Assembly (NCBI GenBank): GCA_026770025.1
Contig: JAMXDE010000007.1
Location: forward strand, 310,001-374,000
Direction of reading: 5' to 3'
Source: Craspedostauros australis
Taxonomy: Eukaryota > Bacillariophyta > Bacillariophyceae > Mastogloiales > Achnanthaceae
DNA length: 64,000 nt
Shown: positions 1 through 10,844 of the stretch, piece after piece
Layout: the number at the start of each line of letters is the position of its first letter
Numbering within the stretch: position 1 is the stretch's first letter
Notes under the pieces: generated by a model
The model's input: only the letters and a program-made list of their open reading frames with translations
What the model was told of the DNA's origin: nothing
The model's database searches: none
Made by a program: the position numbers and the translations under genes

Positions 1-197
1 GCCAAGGTCTCGGAAAGTTCCTGTTCCTGCGACTGGTCCAAATGACGGACCTGTACGAGATCCCAAAATTCAAATCGGACGTCCTGGACGGAAACAAGGC
101 CATGAAGTCCATCTTTGAAAACTCTGGCATCCCGTACGAGAAAAGATCCGACTTCGGCGTCGTGACGTACACCTTCGATCTGACCGCCAACAAATGA
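1..197 (+). CDS. C-terminus of a GNAT-like acetyltransferase (partial)
   Basis: The frame opening at base 3 is already coding at the window edge and ends at TGA 195-197, giving 64 residues. It starts QGLGKFLFLRLVQM, which fits motif A of GNAT N-acetyltransferases (Q/R-x-x-G-x-G/A, the acetyl-CoA pyrophosphate loop), followed by DGNKAMKSIFENSG, like the conserved helix (N-x-x-M-x-x-x-x-x-x-x-G) of GNAT motif B, and ends in a VVTYTFDL strand. The same ending is seen in GNAT domains fused to ADP-forming acyl-CoA synthetases, but the upstream part is outside the window, so a fusion cannot be judged. Family assignment is inferred from a short stretch. Confidence 0.45.
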   Translation, partial: QGLGKFLFLRLVQMTDLYEIPKFKSDVLDGNKAMKSIFENSGIPYEKRSDFGVVTYTFDLTANK

Positions 198-1131
198 CAT
201 GAAACTGGAGCTGGAACTGAAACTGGAAGGTGAGGACAAAGAAGAGTGCGAAGCAAGAGGAAAAGGGATATGGAAGTCAGAGTGAGAGCGAGAGCGAGAG
301 CGTAAGTGGCGGATTCGACTTGACACGTCATGGCGGATCTCGGATCTCACGATGTATCGATGGCGCTTCAGGCGGCCGACCATGCTGTCTTTCATTCCAG
401 CCCAACCCACGCATGCTGGCCCATTCCATTCCGATTCTTTGCGCCATAGTTCATTACATGCCCATACATGTATTATACGATAATGTAATAGATTATCCAT
501 CACAGTGCAAGTATTGCCTTGTACTCTATCTGAAGTAGTCTAGAGAGAGAGAGAGAGAGAGACCATACAAGCAAGCTTCAAGTCCTCCAACTCTTCGAGG
601 AGTCCGATTGCGGTTCCATTCCACGAGTTACTCCACTGGATCCCGCCCGCCAACATGTCGACATCAAAGTTCGCGCTGTTCTGCCTCACCAGGTGTTGGC
701 TGGTGCACCAGTGGGACACCTTTGTGTTGTTTCGTCTTGTCCGCGTGCCCAGCGCTTCGTGTCGCATCATCTGAAGCGCGTTAATTGCGACGCCTCGAAT
801 CGCGCGTCAGTGAGATCTTCGAGTCACACAACACATACTTTTTGGGATAAAATTTGTCGTCACACTGCATGGGCGCAGGCGAAGGTTGGACGTCGCGTTT
901 TGGGGAGGAGAGATGAGTGGAGAATCCCTTCATCCAGCAACCAGTCGCGAGTTACGAGCAAGGAGATGGACAGATCGCGCTCTTGGCCACGCCATGACAC
1001 TGCACAGCAGCGAAACGCCTCCATTTGTCGACCAACCAGCACCGTTGGCTCATAATTTCACGAAAGGGATTGGAAGCAACCATCACCATCACCATCATCA
1101 TCATCCAAAACGACTGACGGCACAGAGCGAA
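198..1131. other. intergenic region with GA repeat
   Basis: No convincing gene. There is a (GA)n microsatellite at about 541-562 and a GAGAGC-rich patch at 286-301. The frame of the downstream hydrolase stays open back to 886, but the part before 1132 has no conserved features and contains a CAT/CAC-encoded His run (1081-1104), so it is treated as 5' leader. Confidence 0.5.
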
Positions 1132-3051
1132 ATGATGGCCTGGAAGCAATGGCACTGTGGAGGAGAGGGGGCGTTCTTCTGCCACCCGACAAGGTTTCTG
1201 CGGACGCTGGTGGCGCTCATGCTGCTAATGCCGACCCTTGCTGCGACAGGAAGTGGTGGCGCCAAGCATCATGGTGATGCGGTTCTGCAAGACGGCAATG
1301 TTGCCATGGACGGCAACAACTACGATCACCACATCGGCATCAGCGGACCGTTCGACCATCTCCGACCACGCAAACTGCAACAGGACACGCCCGACGATGT
1401 AACGTCGCTCATCCCAGACTTCCCAGCTTGCAACACATTGCTGCACACGCTCAGCAAGGCGCAGGTCGCGACGATGATGACAGCACTGATCAACGGTCGG
1501 AGCAGGTTTTCGGATTTGGAAAAGTTCATTTTCAGAGCCCAATTTGTTACCAACATCAAGCACGGCGTTGAGATCCGTCGTGTTTGCGCGTCCTGCGACG
1601 ACATTCCGCAGTTTGTGAAGTCAGCATCTGCGCAGGTCGCTGAGAGCGTCGAGTCTTTCTGCGGCGCCGATGTGTACGGAAGCGACGTCCAGTACTCTGG
1701 ATTGCTCGTGATCCCAATCGATGAAAACGCAAGCAACGACGCACCATCGCGCATTGTGAAGGGCCCGTTGCGGAGCTTCGTCTACTTCCACACCACCTCG
1801 CATTCGTTCAATGTGCCCAGCATTCGCGAAATCCGCAACACACTGGAGCCGGCCCCGACGTTTGGTTTCGATTTTGAAACGGGGCTCCAGCTGACCTTGG
1901 CTGCGCATGGCGCGGTGATGTTGGCACCAGACTTCATGGGGTACGCCGAGAGTTACGATAAGATCGTCAAGGGCTACATTCTGCGCAAATCTTACGAAAC
2001 CTCCTCCATCCCGCTTTGGTTTAAGGCCAAGGAGATCGTGCGGGTGGAGACAATGTGCGAGTCCGAGATGGCCAACGTGGCTGCGGGTGTCGGATTCAGC
2101 GAGGGTGGCTACGCAGGCATCGTGGTTATGGAATTGCTTTCGAAGGTATTTGGCGTCGACGTCGTCCAGTACTACGCCGGCGGGGTCCCTGCCAAGCTCG
2201 GTTCTGCCGGCGTCTTGAGCATCATTCAAGCGGTGGTGGATGGCACGCTGGAGGAAGATCGTCGGTACAACTTGGCTTACCTCGGCGTCGCCTACTCTTC
2301 CACTCACACCGGCGCAAAGAACTACAACGTTGGGCAGGATTTCTTGGCAACACATGCCCGCGAAAATGTGACGAGGGCCGTGAATGAAAGCTACACCCTC
2401 GCATGGGTCAATGACGCCGTACCGCTTGGAGATGAGCTGTCGGTCTTCAATGATACCTTCACAAAGTTCGCCTTGGACAACCTTGACGACGACAACTTCA
2501 CACTGTGCCACAGCGACGACGCGGTGCTGCGAGAGGTGGGCGTGGAGTTGCTGTGCGATGCATTGAAAGACAACGAGCTGTTGGACACGATGGAGAATAT
2601 CCAATTCCCACTCACGGTCTGCCAATCTCCGGATGACGAGATCGTCAGCATCGACAACTTGCCCGACTTCAGCAAGAATGCAAACTTGACCAGGGTCGAT
2701 GTCACAGGAAGGCACACGTCAGCGGGACTGCAATGCATTCTCAACGGTGCACAGTTCGCCGTGGACGAGGCCTTCCTCAACTATCCCATTCAGAGCGACA
2801 TCCATCTGGACAACCTGAACTGCGATTCGCCCGCTCCATCCATGATCCCAAGCATGGCCCCCACTCCGTCGCCCACATCAGCGCCGACGAATGCTACAGA
2901 AACGGGTGCGCCCACATCGGCGCCAACGAATGCTGCAGAAACGGGTGCGCCCACATCGGGTGGCACCCAGCTAGGCGCAGGCGCGTGGCTATTGGGTCGA
3001 ACCGCCATGTTCGCAACTATCGTTGCTGCCCTGTGCTCTTCCTTCGTGTAA
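1132..3051 (+). CDS. secreted alpha/beta-hydrolase (lipase/esterase-like) with C-terminal anchor
   Basis: Likely extracellular serine esterase or lipase. The start at 1132 (Met-Met) is preferred over the upstream Met at 886 because it places a hydrophobic segment (LRTLVALMLLMPTLAA) near the N-terminus as a signal peptide or anchor. The catalytic triad is visible: nucleophile Ser in GFSEGG (Ser codon 2098-2100), acid Asp in CQSPDDEIV (2632-2637) and His in TGRHTSAG (His codon 2713-2715). GAVMLAPDFMGYAES matches the strand and loop before the nucleophile elbow in secretory lipases. A Pro/Thr/Ser stalk with two near-identical SAPTNA-ETGAPT units follows, then a hydrophobic tail (AMFATIVAALCSSFV) fitting a GPI signal or C-terminal membrane anchor. 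So the enzyme is probably displayed on the cell surface. Substrate unknown. Confidence 0.75.
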   Translation: MMAWKQWHCGGEGAFFCHPTRFLRTLVALMLLMPTLAATGSGGAKHHGDAVLQDGNVAMDGNNYDHHIGISGPFDHLRPRKLQQDTPDDVTSLIPDFPACNTLLHTLSKAQVATMMTALINGRSRFSDLEKFIFRAQFVTNIKHGVEIRRVCASCDDIPQFVKSASAQVAESVESFCGADVYGSDVQYSGLLVIPIDENASNDAPSRIVKGPLRSFVYFHTTSHSFNVPSIREIRNTLEPAPTFGFDFETGLQLTLAAHGAVMLAPDFMGYAESYDKIVKGYILRKSYETSSIPLWFKAKEIVRVETMCESEMANVAAGVGFSEGGYAGIVVMELLSKVFGVDVVQYYAGGVPAKLGSAGVLSIIQAVVDGTLEEDRRYNLAYLGVAYSSTHTGAKNYNVGQDFLATHARENVTRAVNESYTLAWVNDAVPLGDELSVFNDTFTKFALDNLDDDNFTLCHSDDAVLREVGVELLCDALKDNELLDTMENIQFPLTVCQSPDDEIVSIDNLPDFSKNANLTRVDVTGRHTSAGLQCILNGAQFAVDEAFLNYPIQSDIHLDNLNCDSPAPSMIPSMAPTPSPTSAPTNATETGAPTSAPTNAAETGAPTSGGTQLGAGAWLLGRTAMFATIVAALCSSFV

Positions 3052-3797
3052 GTGAAACTCTCGATAGAGGGGACGTCGCAAATTAAGACTGATAGTAGAG
3101 TGCGCCCACTTTCCCTTTGCCATTCCATGTGTTAAATGCATCCGTATTAGTTATTGTCTTTCAGAAGCAACGTGGACGACGGATGAGAGCGGTGCTGAAT
3201 GCCATTGGCAACGAGAGGGCAGAAAATGTAGCCAAACTGCTCCTACCCGTAGTCCATTCACAACTAGACATGGCATGGAATGGCTTGGGCTGCAAGCGGC
3301 TGCTCTACCACTATTGCCCCCAAAATAGGTATATATGTCGGGAATCACAGATGCTATGAAACCGCATGAAGAACAGCAGCATGTCAGTAGCACACCACAT
3401 GAAGAGAATTGTACGAGTGGAACAACGAATGTAAAGTATGAATACAGGAAATTATGTGACAATGTGGAAATCCTGGTCTCATAATTCGCCATCGAGAACA
3501 ACAACACAACAAAATAAAAAGCACAAGTCGTGTGAAACAAGGACACTCTGAATTTACGCCAAGTGGATTTCTTAACATCCACTTTTTGATTGTTAATGTC
3601 ATCGCAGGCCTCTTGTGCGGCAATGCGTGTGTTTATAAAGTATCAGCATACCACGTTCGTTTGGTATGATTGCAGAACGGATAGAGTAGAGTAGAGTCGT
3701 ATGTAGGTACATCTTGTACGTGCGTCTGCAGAGCGCAAGCAAGCCCGTGGCACTTGCACAGTACCACGGATACATGCCAGCCAGAAACACCTCCGAT
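3052..3797. other. convergent intergenic region
   Basis: Lies between the 3' ends of the hydrolase and the minus-strand gene. AT-richer than the flanking coding sequence, short overlapping frames on both strands with no recognisable protein. Presumably holds both 3' UTRs. Confidence 0.5.
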
Positions 3798-6434
3798 TCA
3801 GTCATCGAGTTCGTAATCCTCCGGTTCCATCGCGGCCTTCGTCTCTTCGTAGTAATTCCACATGACGTCCATGAGCTCGGTCTTCTTGACTTCACGCCAC
3901 TGATCCAAACTCTTGCCATCGATCGAGACGAAGTACCGGCGTCCCTTCAGTTGTATCTTGATGCCGCGGTACACCCTTGGATCATACTCCTGTTCGCCTT
4001 GAATTAACAGGACGTTGCGAACTGCCTGAAGGAACGTGATTGTGCCTGGATGGTCTTCATCCTCGAAGCAGACGTCCGTGGACTTGGGTACTTCGCTGCC
4101 GCGCACTCGGATGCTCGAATGTGATCGCGTGCTGTGCTGGGTGTGGTGCAATGAACCATCCATGGCTTCTGTCGTGTCGGTGGCAGAGGAGTCGAGCGTC
4201 TTCCTCTTTGGCTTTTTCTTCGCCTTCTTCTTTGGCTTGTCAATGTTGTGATTGCTGCCGCTGACGTTGCTGCTGCTGCTCTCCGTGCTTTTGGTGCTCC
4301 TGCTGGACTTCGAGGATCGGTTGCCCTCGTGGATGTAGTCATCCAGCTCATCGATTTCGAAGCTCTTACTCGAGGACGCGACGGTGGATGCGAAAGAATC
4401 GACCGAGTTGAGACCGGACGACCATGACGAGTCGTCATAGTCGACAGCACCATTACCGTGACGCCGCGTCTGGCTGTGACCTGATTGCTTCTCGGCAACC
4501 GCCTTCTTGGATGCCTTCATTGATTTCGCCGACTTCTTGGACGTCTTCTGCGTCCCAACCGAAGAGCTCGCCGTGCTGAGATTCGATGTCGTGCTGCCGC
4601 GCTTTGCTTTCAACTTGGTGGCAGAGGATGATTGCGCCGCGATTGGGTAGTCAAACTCATGATCGCTATCCTCGGCGAATTCCGCATCTGTACCATCGAC
4701 GTCGCTGCTCGTATCATAGTCATCGAAATGCGAGGGCGGCGGTGCCAGTGGAATTGTTGTTGCGACGTTTTGTTTTTTGGTTTTCTTGGACTTTGGTTTC
4801 TCCAGCGGAACAGCGCTGTCCTTGCTCTTCTTTGACAACTTTCCCATCTCCGGAGAAGCAGCTGCAGTAACACCCTTCTTCTTTTTCTTCTTCGATGTCG
4901 GGGTACCCTCGGCAACTTCCGTTGCTGCGGCTGCCTTCTTCTTCTTCTTCGCCTTTGGCGTCTTCTGCTTGGCCGTCGCCGCCGATTTGTCCTTCTTCTT
5001 GGACTTCTTGACGCGCGTGAGAACGCCCGCAGCCTCGTTGTGGCGCGTGATGCTGCTGCTATCCGAATGGTGAGATGATTCTTCAAGAATGATCTCCTGA
5101 GGTGGGATGTGCATGCGTCCCGAAGAACGATCGCTCGTGGTCGTGCTGGAGCCAAAGCTGGCGGAGTGCTGGGGTGGGTGACGATGCGTCGAAGATGCGT
5201 AGGGGTTGCGGTGCATTTCGGGTGGAGCATAGGGTCCATTTGCATGGGAGGAGAGAGACATTTGATGGCGCCGTCCGGGCGTGGATGGGCCGTGTCTGCT
5301 GGTGCTGAGCGAGCTGTGCATGGAAGACGACAAGGATGGTCCACCCATCCTCCTCGTCGAATGCTGTCCGTGTGATGACATGGATAGGCCCGCTCGCTTG
5401 GCGTGCGGGTTTGGTCGCCGCTGCGGCGGCTGTCGCTGCCAGTGCATGGCCATTTGCTGCGATTGCAAGGAAGAGAGCGGTTCGTCTAGCCCCTTCGGGT
5501 AGACGGCATAACGATTGCTGTCCGGCGGTTGCGGCTGTCTGTTCATGCTCTGGCTGTGCCTGGCGTTGCTGTGCATGGACTGCGACAGACCCATATCAGG
5601 TCCTTTCATGCTCTTGTTGATCGGCTTGGACATCATCGTGGGCGGTTGCTTCGATCCGTGCATGGATGCAGACAGACCTCTTCCAGAACCTGCGGCAGGT
5701 CTGCTGCTTGGAATTCGCTGAAACCCGTACGTGCCGGCGGTGGAATGTTGCATCGGTGGCTGTTTCGATCCATGCAGAGATGACGAGAGACCCATCGCTC
5801 GCATGGACTTTGGCGCGGCGGATTTGCGTGGACCTGGTGCCTGGTGGAACTCCACACGCCTGGATCCCTGGGCCTGCACGTTTCTGCTTGAACGTGCCTT
5901 TTGCATCTGCCATTTTCTGCCTGCTGTTGGTGACGCAGACGCATGCCTGCCATGCGAGTCTGGCGCTCCTGTCATGGGGACGCTGTTGTGGAATCGATTC
6001 TGTGGATGCGGATGCTGATATTGTTGCTGATAGTGTTGCTGTTGTTGATGGTATTGCTGATGGTGTTGCTGTTGCTGACGGTGTTGCTGACCATGGTACC
6101 CAGCGTGCTCACCAACGTCTCCGCCTTCGCCGAAGCTGCCGAAGCTGATGAAGCTGTCGTTGAGCCGGTACTGATCTTCCATGTCGAACATCACATCGAG
6201 AGGGACCGCCATCTGCTGCTGCGTCTGCATCTGCGGCTGAACCTTGCCCTTGTTCTTGTTCTTGTTCTTGCCCTTGCCCTTGGTCTTCTTCTTGTCTTTG
6301 TCATTCTTCTTGGTCTTGGCCTTGACCTTCTTGCCGCTCTTGGAAACGAAGGGGCTCTTGAGGTTGATCGGCAGCGCCATGCCCTGGCTGGGCCGGTTCA
6401 CCTTCTTGCCGCTGCCAAAGAGCTTGCTGGGCAT
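3798..6434 (-). CDS. low-complexity Lys/Ser/His/Gln-rich protein with conserved C-terminal domain
   Basis: An 878-residue intronless frame. N-terminus: Lys-rich tracts (KSGKKVKAKTKKNDKDKKK), then His/Gln-rich stretches. The middle (about 5180-5800) repeats a motif of the form GLSxSMHGSKQPP five or six times in varying states of decay. Several basic KKKKK patches alternate with Ser-rich and acidic segments, typical of nuclear disordered proteins. The last about 90 residues (3801-4090) look folded: they begin TDVCFEDEDHPGTITFLQAV and include YRGIKIQLKGRRYFV and a helix ending MWNYYEETKA. The D-V-x(n)-HPG-x-x-x-F arrangement resembles the DUF6824-type domain expanded in diatoms (which normally has a GRG before HPG, missing here), so that assignment is tentative. 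Role unknown, possibly chromatin or nucleic-acid related. Confidence 0.6.
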   Translation of the reverse strand: MPSKLFGSGKKVNRPSQGMALPINLKSPFVSKSGKKVKAKTKKNDKDKKKTKGKGKNKNKNKGKVQPQMQTQQQMAVPLDVMFDMEDQYRLNDSFISFGSFGEGGDVGEHAGYHGQQHRQQQQHHQQYHQQQQHYQQQYQHPHPQNRFHNSVPMTGAPDSHGRHASASPTAGRKWQMQKARSSRNVQAQGSRRVEFHQAPGPRKSAAPKSMRAMGLSSSLHGSKQPPMQHSTAGTYGFQRIPSSRPAAGSGRGLSASMHGSKQPPTMMSKPINKSMKGPDMGLSQSMHSNARHSQSMNRQPQPPDSNRYAVYPKGLDEPLSSLQSQQMAMHWQRQPPQRRPNPHAKRAGLSMSSHGQHSTRRMGGPSLSSSMHSSLSTSRHGPSTPGRRHQMSLSSHANGPYAPPEMHRNPYASSTHRHPPQHSASFGSSTTTSDRSSGRMHIPPQEIILEESSHHSDSSSITRHNEAAGVLTRVKKSKKKDKSAATAKQKTPKAKKKKKAAAATEVAEGTPTSKKKKKKGVTAAASPEMGKLSKKSKDSAVPLEKPKSKKTKKQNVATTIPLAPPPSHFDDYDTSSDVDGTDAEFAEDSDHEFDYPIAAQSSSATKLKAKRGSTTSNLSTASSSVGTQKTSKKSAKSMKASKKAVAEKQSGHSQTRRHGNGAVDYDDSSWSSGLNSVDSFASTVASSSKSFEIDELDDYIHEGNRSSKSSRSTKSTESSSSNVSGSNHNIDKPKKKAKKKPKRKTLDSSATDTTEAMDGSLHHTQHSTRSHSSIRVRGSEVPKSTDVCFEDEDHPGTITFLQAVRNVLLIQGEQEYDPRVYRGIKIQLKGRRYFVSIDGKSLDQWREVKKTELMDVMWNYYEETKAAMEPEDYELDD

Positions 6435-8575
6435 GGTGCTGTGTCAATGGTACAATGAGTACGTACAGGTATTGTGGGATGGTGCTGATTCTTGCTTGAT
6501 GTTTGATGTTTGCTACAGTTGTTGCTAACGATGGACGAAACTAAGCCCATGTGTGTGGCTATGTGTGTGGATGCGTGTCGGTATGAGTTGTGAATGTGGA
6601 GCAACACGAGGTTCAGGAGCTGGCCCTCTCTCGAGTGTAGTAGTAGTTGATGTTGTTGTTGTGTCGATGTGGAGTTTGTCAACAAGCTGGATGTCTGGTC
6701 AAACACGAGAACTCTTGGGAGTTTGTGGTTGTCTTTTCAGGCGTGCACTTCAATTGGTTGCGGCTTTCGCAGTCCACCACGACAAGCCCTTCGGCATGTC
6801 CGCCCGAACTGTGTCAGTAGTTTTGCCGGTCGCTGGCCTTCTCAGCCTGCCCTGCACAGAGTCGATGCTATTGTACGTGTTGGAGACGCAAGAGACCGCA
6901 GCGCTGGGGTGCTGTCGCGCTTTCTTCGCTTGTTCTTTCTTCTGGTTTCGCGTGCTCGCTTCTTCTCCCTCTTTGTGCACAAGGAGTTAGGTTCATTCAC
7001 AGCCCGATTCAGCGTGGAGTAGCTACTGCAATGCAATTAGAGATCAGCCGCTTTCTGTGCTCTTCCCCTCTTTGTCGGATGTGTCTCCGTGGTCTTTTGC
7101 TCTCTTTTGTCAATTGTCCTTTCTCTCTTTGATGGTCGGTTCTGCCAACACACCAACAGACCGACCCTGCGCCAGGGTTGGCACACTTGACAAAACCCCG
7201 CAACACGATCAAGAGCACAGAGACGAGAGAGGTTGTTGGTGCGCATGCGTATCGTTGATGGACCAGGGATTTACTCTTCGCCTCTCTGCGTACCTTGGCC
7301 CCGAAACAGATTGTTAGACTCGTGTGCTGTGCTGCATTTCGTGATCCCCTCTCCCTTGGTTTCCGTCATGCAGGCTTTGTTGTCGCCGCTGTGCCTGTTG
7401 TCGTTGGCCTTCCTGTCTCTGCTTCGCTCTCTTTGCTGTCAAACCAATTATCGCTGCTGATGTCGCCGTCGATCAATGCCCAGTTCCGCGTGAGCACTTT
7501 CATCCATTCGTACTTCTGTGACCGAGCAGAAACCAAGCGCGGAACTTGGCGCGATGAAGCTTGGCGAGCCTTCGTCTTGGTTTGTGTCAGGCAATAAAAG
7601 CGAGCTGATCGTAAAATGCGACATCCAAATGCCACATGAATAACTCCATGGTACCTGAATTGTGATGCTCCGCACATAACGAAAGCGTGCGCGAGATAAG
7701 CCCTATGATTCCATAGAACATAGAAAATGTCATCTTAAAGGTACACGACCTTTGTCAATGTCCGTCAGTCATGCCTTCTTGCGTTTCGCACGCGGCACTG
7801 CACACGACTCGTGTGTCCGTTGGCATTTGCCCTACGCGACTTAATCGTAACGTTCAACGTTTTTAATACTCTTCATTGTGTATCGGTGTATCTTTGATGT
7901 TCTGTACTCTTTCTATAGTATATTGGACATTGTTGAGTCGTGACGTTGACGGTCACGACTGGGCTCGAAACACAGAACATCAACAAAACGAGAAACGTAG
8001 ACGTGCTTTTGCGCGCGCTTGTAGCTTCGTTGATGTTTGTTCCTGCGTTTTGTGGTGGCGATGCTTTGGGTGGTACGACTACGGGCAGTGGTTGGTTGGA
8101 GCTTGCTGTGGACACTGTTCTTTGTTTCTCCATCTCTCCCGTGTGGTTGCGGGACACAGCTTGCACCCCTGTTGGACAGGATCTTCTCTTCTCCCGTGTC
8201 CGCTTCATCCGCCAACCGCCCATTCCGTTATTGCCATACTTGCATCCTCAACGCATTTCGTCTCTCACTTGCACACACCACAAGTCCCTGTTGCGACAAC
8301 CTCCCAACCAACAACTCATTGGATTAGGTATACACCTCCCGGTCGCAAGTAAGGAACTGTTGTACAATAGATACCAGTCACTGGCACCGAGCGTTCCAAG
8401 CAACACCCCACCAACACAGGTCATTGTACGAGAATCGAAAAGTGCAACCATCGTCACCGAGACTGGCATCGACTCTGGCGCGTTAACCTCAAAGCCCGAA
8501 CAGGCAACCATTCATCGAACGATACACCCACCGAAACATAGCTGCTGCTAATACAAGCACTCCACGTACTGCACC
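6435..8575. other. divergent intergenic region, about 2.1 kb
   Basis: Separates the starts of the minus-strand Lys/Ser-rich gene and the plus-strand ankyrin-like gene, so it should contain two promoters and 5' leaders. It is rich in GTGT/TGTTGT and pyrimidine tracts. A plus-strand open frame at 7940-8551 has no domain and skewed composition, and is not accepted as a gene. Confidence 0.45.
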
Positions 8576-9946
8576 ATGGGAGCCTGTTCATCGTCATGCG
8601 GCATCTGCCAAAACAGCGACGCGACGGTCGTGCAACTGCAGGTCATTCCGCCAGAAACGGACCTGCTGGATCTTTGCAGCTTGGCCACCGACGACACGAT
8701 CCGCCTCGAAGCATTCGAAATGATCAAGACGCGAGTCGCCAGCCACCCGCGCGAGGCACGCATGTGGAACGAGCAGCGCCGCTTGCCCATCCACATGATC
8801 TGCGCCTTGCCCGATATGTGGGATGAAGCCTCGGCGCGGCACATCATCCGTGTCCTCGTCAACGCGTATCCGAAGGGCCTCACCATGCCCGATGGATCCA
8901 ATGATACGCCGTTGCATCTGACATGCGAGACGCAGGGGTACGAAGTGGCAATGACCGTGTTCCAGGCCATGCGCACCGCTGTTTCCATCAAAGGGAAGGA
9001 AGGAAATCTGCCGATCCACATGGTGTGCCGTCGGTACGTTTGTTCAGATGAGAAAAAGTGGCTCGACGTCCTCCTGCAAATGCTGATGGAATATCCGCAA
9101 GGAGTCTTCGAGAAGGACGAAGAAGGGTTGACGCCCATGAAGGCCGCATGGGTTTTCGACGCTGATCTCAGGCCGATGATTGACATCAACAAATACATGT
9201 GCGACACAACAGAAGCCTCGGGCCGCCAAATGCGCTGCCATGAGGTCGCGCTCATGCTGTTGTTCTTTGCGGAACGGCACTTGCGAAAAGATGGCAAAGC
9301 AGCAAAGATTGTTGAGAAGACCAAGGCAGTAGACGCGTCACAGCCAAATCCTGCTGGCGGCGACAATGGCGAGGATACCGACGAACTCGAAGAGACGGAT
9401 TCTATGGAAGACAGCGAGGAGACGGAGGAAACGGAAGACAGAGAGGATGTGTCGTCGCAGGACGCCCAGTCGGCACAGGAAATGGACGAGGCGGCGTCCC
9501 AGCAGCCGCATGGTGCGCTCCCACCGACTCAATCCACAAGATCCAGTCAGTCTTCGAGCTCCAGTCAGTCTGCAAGTAGCGACGAAGATTCAGAAATCGA
9601 AGAACAACTGAACGACCCAGAAGTGGCTGCTCTGCGAAAGGCCATCATAAAGCGCGATGCGTCTTCCCGCGGTCGCCCCCCGCTGGCAGCACCAGCGACG
9701 TTGTTGTGGCTGGTCAAGTATGGCGACAAATGCAACATCCCGATCGCGCTCTGCAAGGCTATTGTCGCGCATAATCAAAGCCAGCTGCTGGTGCCGGACG
9801 CAGAGACAGGCAAGTTACCGCTACATATATTGCAACAGAGGAAGACTGAGCCGGGCACGGATGAATCGTACCTGACGAGTTTGACGAACGTGGTCGAGAG
9901 CTTTCACAAGCGAGTGTCGGATCCCAAGCGATGCAGATTCCTCTAG
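8576..9946 (+). CDS. ankyrin-like repeat protein with N-terminal acylation motif
   Basis: 456 residues, no intron. It starts MGACSSSCGIC: Gly2 with Ser6 fits the N-myristoylation consensus, and Cys4, Cys8 and Cys11 are candidate palmitoylation sites, so the protein is probably tethered to a membrane. Residues about 68-195 hold degenerate ankyrin-type repeats with the LPIHMIC, TPLHLTC, LPIHMVC and LTPMKAAW signatures; a further LPLHILQQ copy lies near the C-terminus (about 9815-9835). Between them (about 263-310) is a highly acidic Glu/Asp/Ser/Thr linker, then a Ser/Gln-rich stretch. This divergent LPxHxxC ankyrin form is common in diatom proteomes. Likely a membrane-bound scaffold; partner unknown. 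The acylation is inferred from motif only. Confidence 0.7.
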   Translation: MGACSSSCGICQNSDATVVQLQVIPPETDLLDLCSLATDDTIRLEAFEMIKTRVASHPREARMWNEQRRLPIHMICALPDMWDEASARHIIRVLVNAYPKGLTMPDGSNDTPLHLTCETQGYEVAMTVFQAMRTAVSIKGKEGNLPIHMVCRRYVCSDEKKWLDVLLQMLMEYPQGVFEKDEEGLTPMKAAWVFDADLRPMIDINKYMCDTTEASGRQMRCHEVALMLLFFAERHLRKDGKAAKIVEKTKAVDASQPNPAGGDNGEDTDELEETDSMEDSEETEETEDREDVSSQDAQSAQEMDEAASQQPHGALPPTQSTRSSQSSSSSQSASSDEDSEIEEQLNDPEVAALRKAIIKRDASSRGRPPLAAPATLLWLVKYGDKCNIPIALCKAIVAHNQSQLLVPDAETGKLPLHILQQRKTEPGTDESYLTSLTNVVESFHKRVSDPKRCRFL

Positions 9947-10844
9947 GACAACGGCAGGCATATAGTGCACTGCGCCTCATGGGCGAAGCGGCGGAAGACC
10001 GTTTGCAATACAATGCGTCTTGAGCGAGCGACCTTCGAGGAACTAGGTCGAACCGAGGCCCCCTGCTGATTTAGTGCTGGGAGAGGAGGAAAAGGAAAGG
10101 GACTTCTCGAAGAACAACATGAAGAATTGCAGGTTTGCATGTGGTAGAAAGGCGGTGTGCACGACCGAGTTATAGCGGTAGTATACATAACAACATATGG
10201 TCTCATTGTGCTCGCATGAGGACGAGGACAGGAAGGCGGAGTCGAGTTGTCTCTACTGTGGCTGGAGCAATGTAACTGCGAGCTGACCAGTCGCGCTCCA
10301 CCAACACGAGCAGGTCGGGTTGACAACGGTTGCATGCGAGTCGTGGATGCTGTGTTGAATCTATTCCCGTGAGGCGTGACAGTTTGGCCTCCACGCTCGT
10401 GTGTGACGCGCGGGGCCGGCCAATCCGTTTCGCGAAAGTGCTCACAATTCTATCGCCAACAAGGGAGTTGTCGACCGGCAAATCCAAGGGCACGACCAAA
10501 ACAAGACGTTTTATCAGAAGAAATGAAACGCAGAGGTCAACCCTGCCTTTTCGCCGTTCGTGTGATACCGTCATTCGTTCAATGACAATATTCGCTTTTC
10601 GCAACACCAAGAAGCAAGGTTTGCTGTCGCACAAGCACCAACCTCAGATTTGAAATCAACCGCAACAACGAGAACAGCAGTTGCAGGTAGATAAGAGGAC
10701 CGAACAGTTCCATTTCTGCGTCACCATCGACATTTCCGTCTCCATCTGCATCTCCAACGCCGACTTCTCCATCGACATCAACATCATCAGCAAGAGCAAG
10801 AACACGAGCAAGGACAGCGGCCGCACCGCCATAGATGGGCCACC
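9947..10844. other. intergenic region
   Basis: No supported gene. Short frames on both strands lack conserved features. The last 150 bases before 10845 are CATCGAC-rich and probably form the 5' leader of the next gene. Confidence 0.45.

Noticed and set aside
1621-2715. 364-codon minus-strand frame opposite the hydrolase.
   Set aside because: Antisense to a gene whose catalytic triad is plain on the plus strand.
7940-8551. 203-codon frame just upstream of the ankyrin-like gene.
   Set aside because: No domain, erratic composition and overlap with the expected 5' leader of the downstream gene.
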